Source: Isochrysis galbana
Taxonomy: Eukaryota > Haptophyta > Isochrysidales > Isochrysidaceae
Assembly (NCBI GenBank): GCA_018136815.1
Contig: CM030935.1
Location: 3,670,299-3,734,298 of the forward strand
DNA length: 64,000 bases
Direction of reading: 5' to 3'
The position numbers were made by a program, and so were the translations under genes. Each line of letters opens with the position of its first letter. Position 1 is the first letter of the stretch. The notes under the pieces were generated by a model. That model was given only the letters and a program-made list of their open reading frames with translations, was not told the DNA's origin and did no database searches. Positions 63,534 to 64,000 of this stretch are shown here, one piece after another.

Positions 63534-64000
63534 ATTTCAGTTCAACATCGTTGATAGTAGTAATAGTAATTATAGCATTATTCCCTCTACGTCGTGCCGT
63601 CGTTGTTTATGGCTCTCGTAAGCGGATCCGCCGTCAGGAGGAAGGCCAGCTGCGACAGCGGCAGCGGGCATCCCTGCGGGGTAGCTCCGCTTGCTATCGC
63701 GAACGGAAAGCTTCTGCCTCCTTTCCTTATAATGTAGCCCGAATCGGTCGGGCGTGCATTCGCGTTCGTAAGCATGCACGCATGCAAGCGTAGCGCTTGA
63801 AGTCATGTGGCCAGACGGGGTAGTACATATGGCTAGTGGCAGCAGCGGTGCTAACTCTCATTAGAAATTAGCTCTATCCAGTTCCCGCCTTCCTCTGTTC
63901 TTAAGGAGCCATTTAGCACTTAGCCCTCACACTCCCCAGCCCCACTCACACTCCTCAGCCCCACTGGCACTCGCAGTCACGAATCAATGATGCCAGCTTT
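63534..64000. other. No gene recognised at window end
   Basis: A plus-strand basic ORF 63548-63793 has no family resemblance. The final 100 bp contain repeated CCCCACTCACACTCCTCAG. Confidence 0.45.

Overview
This window is nuclear DNA of a unicellular photosynthetic eukaryote. The genes have GT-AG introns of about 60-430 bp, start codons often lie next to long purine/pyrimidine tracts, and one gene carries a bipartite plastid leader with a twin-arginine lumen signal as in red-lineage secondary plastids. Other lineage hints are a selenocysteine-type peroxiredoxin, a eukaryotic membrane hybrid histidine kinase, an imperfect TTAGGG-type telomeric insert, a large hydroxyproline-type secreted protein and a giant-virus-like patch. 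Together these point to a haptophyte or a similar chromist alga. That is an inference; no ribosomal or plastid marker is present to settle it.

Layout. 1-7.2 kb: 5' part of a PRDX5-type peroxiredoxin with TGA at the peroxidatic position, a hAT-type MITE with 8-bp target duplication, and a five-exon hybrid histidine kinase. 7.4-14.6 kb: a transposon nest. A 3.7-kb autonomous hAT element with perfect 17-bp inverted ends and an 8-bp target duplication carries a transposase gene that was broken by an 869-bp retroposon with a 17-bp target duplication. Related retroposons sit on both sides. 15.1-18.8 kb: a three-exon HIRA histone chaperone gene. 20-26.9 kb: repeats, a thylakoid-lumen PSII-type protein gene, a foldback element with arms of more than 430 bp around a strongly structured core, and a small gene for a probable plastid protein. 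27.6-29.8 kb: a compact, intronless, lower-GC patch resembling large DNA virus sequence (one virus-type hypothetical, one cystine-knot miniprotein, one duplicated-domain ORF broken at a C run). 31-38 kb: a proline-rich secreted protein, a 3'-truncated gene of a recombinase-like repeat family, and an XLF/XRCC4-like gene whose 3' end is tandemly duplicated, one copy holding a telomeric insert. 39-45.6 kb: an acidic repeat protein, a TPR prolyl-4-hydroxylase-type oxygenase and a mitochondrial membrane protein. 47-48.8 kb: the 3' end of a LINE and a retroposon. 49.3-60.2 kb: a four-exon GOLD-like protein, a SETD3/LSMT-type methyltransferase, a GT8-Kelch protein and an unknown two-exon gene. 61-61.7 kb: a duplicated-repeat ORF.

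The host genes do not form a pathway; each appears to be an independent transcription unit. The main story is mobile DNA. At least two hAT families and a retroposon superfamily (eight or more pieces, most sharing a terminal stem-loop) have inserted into each other, and several smaller dispersed repeats (called B, C, D, F, G and H here) recur. Exon borders were set by hand from reading frame, splice consensus and protein-family continuity, so borders described as clean rest on in-frame joining, not on transcripts.
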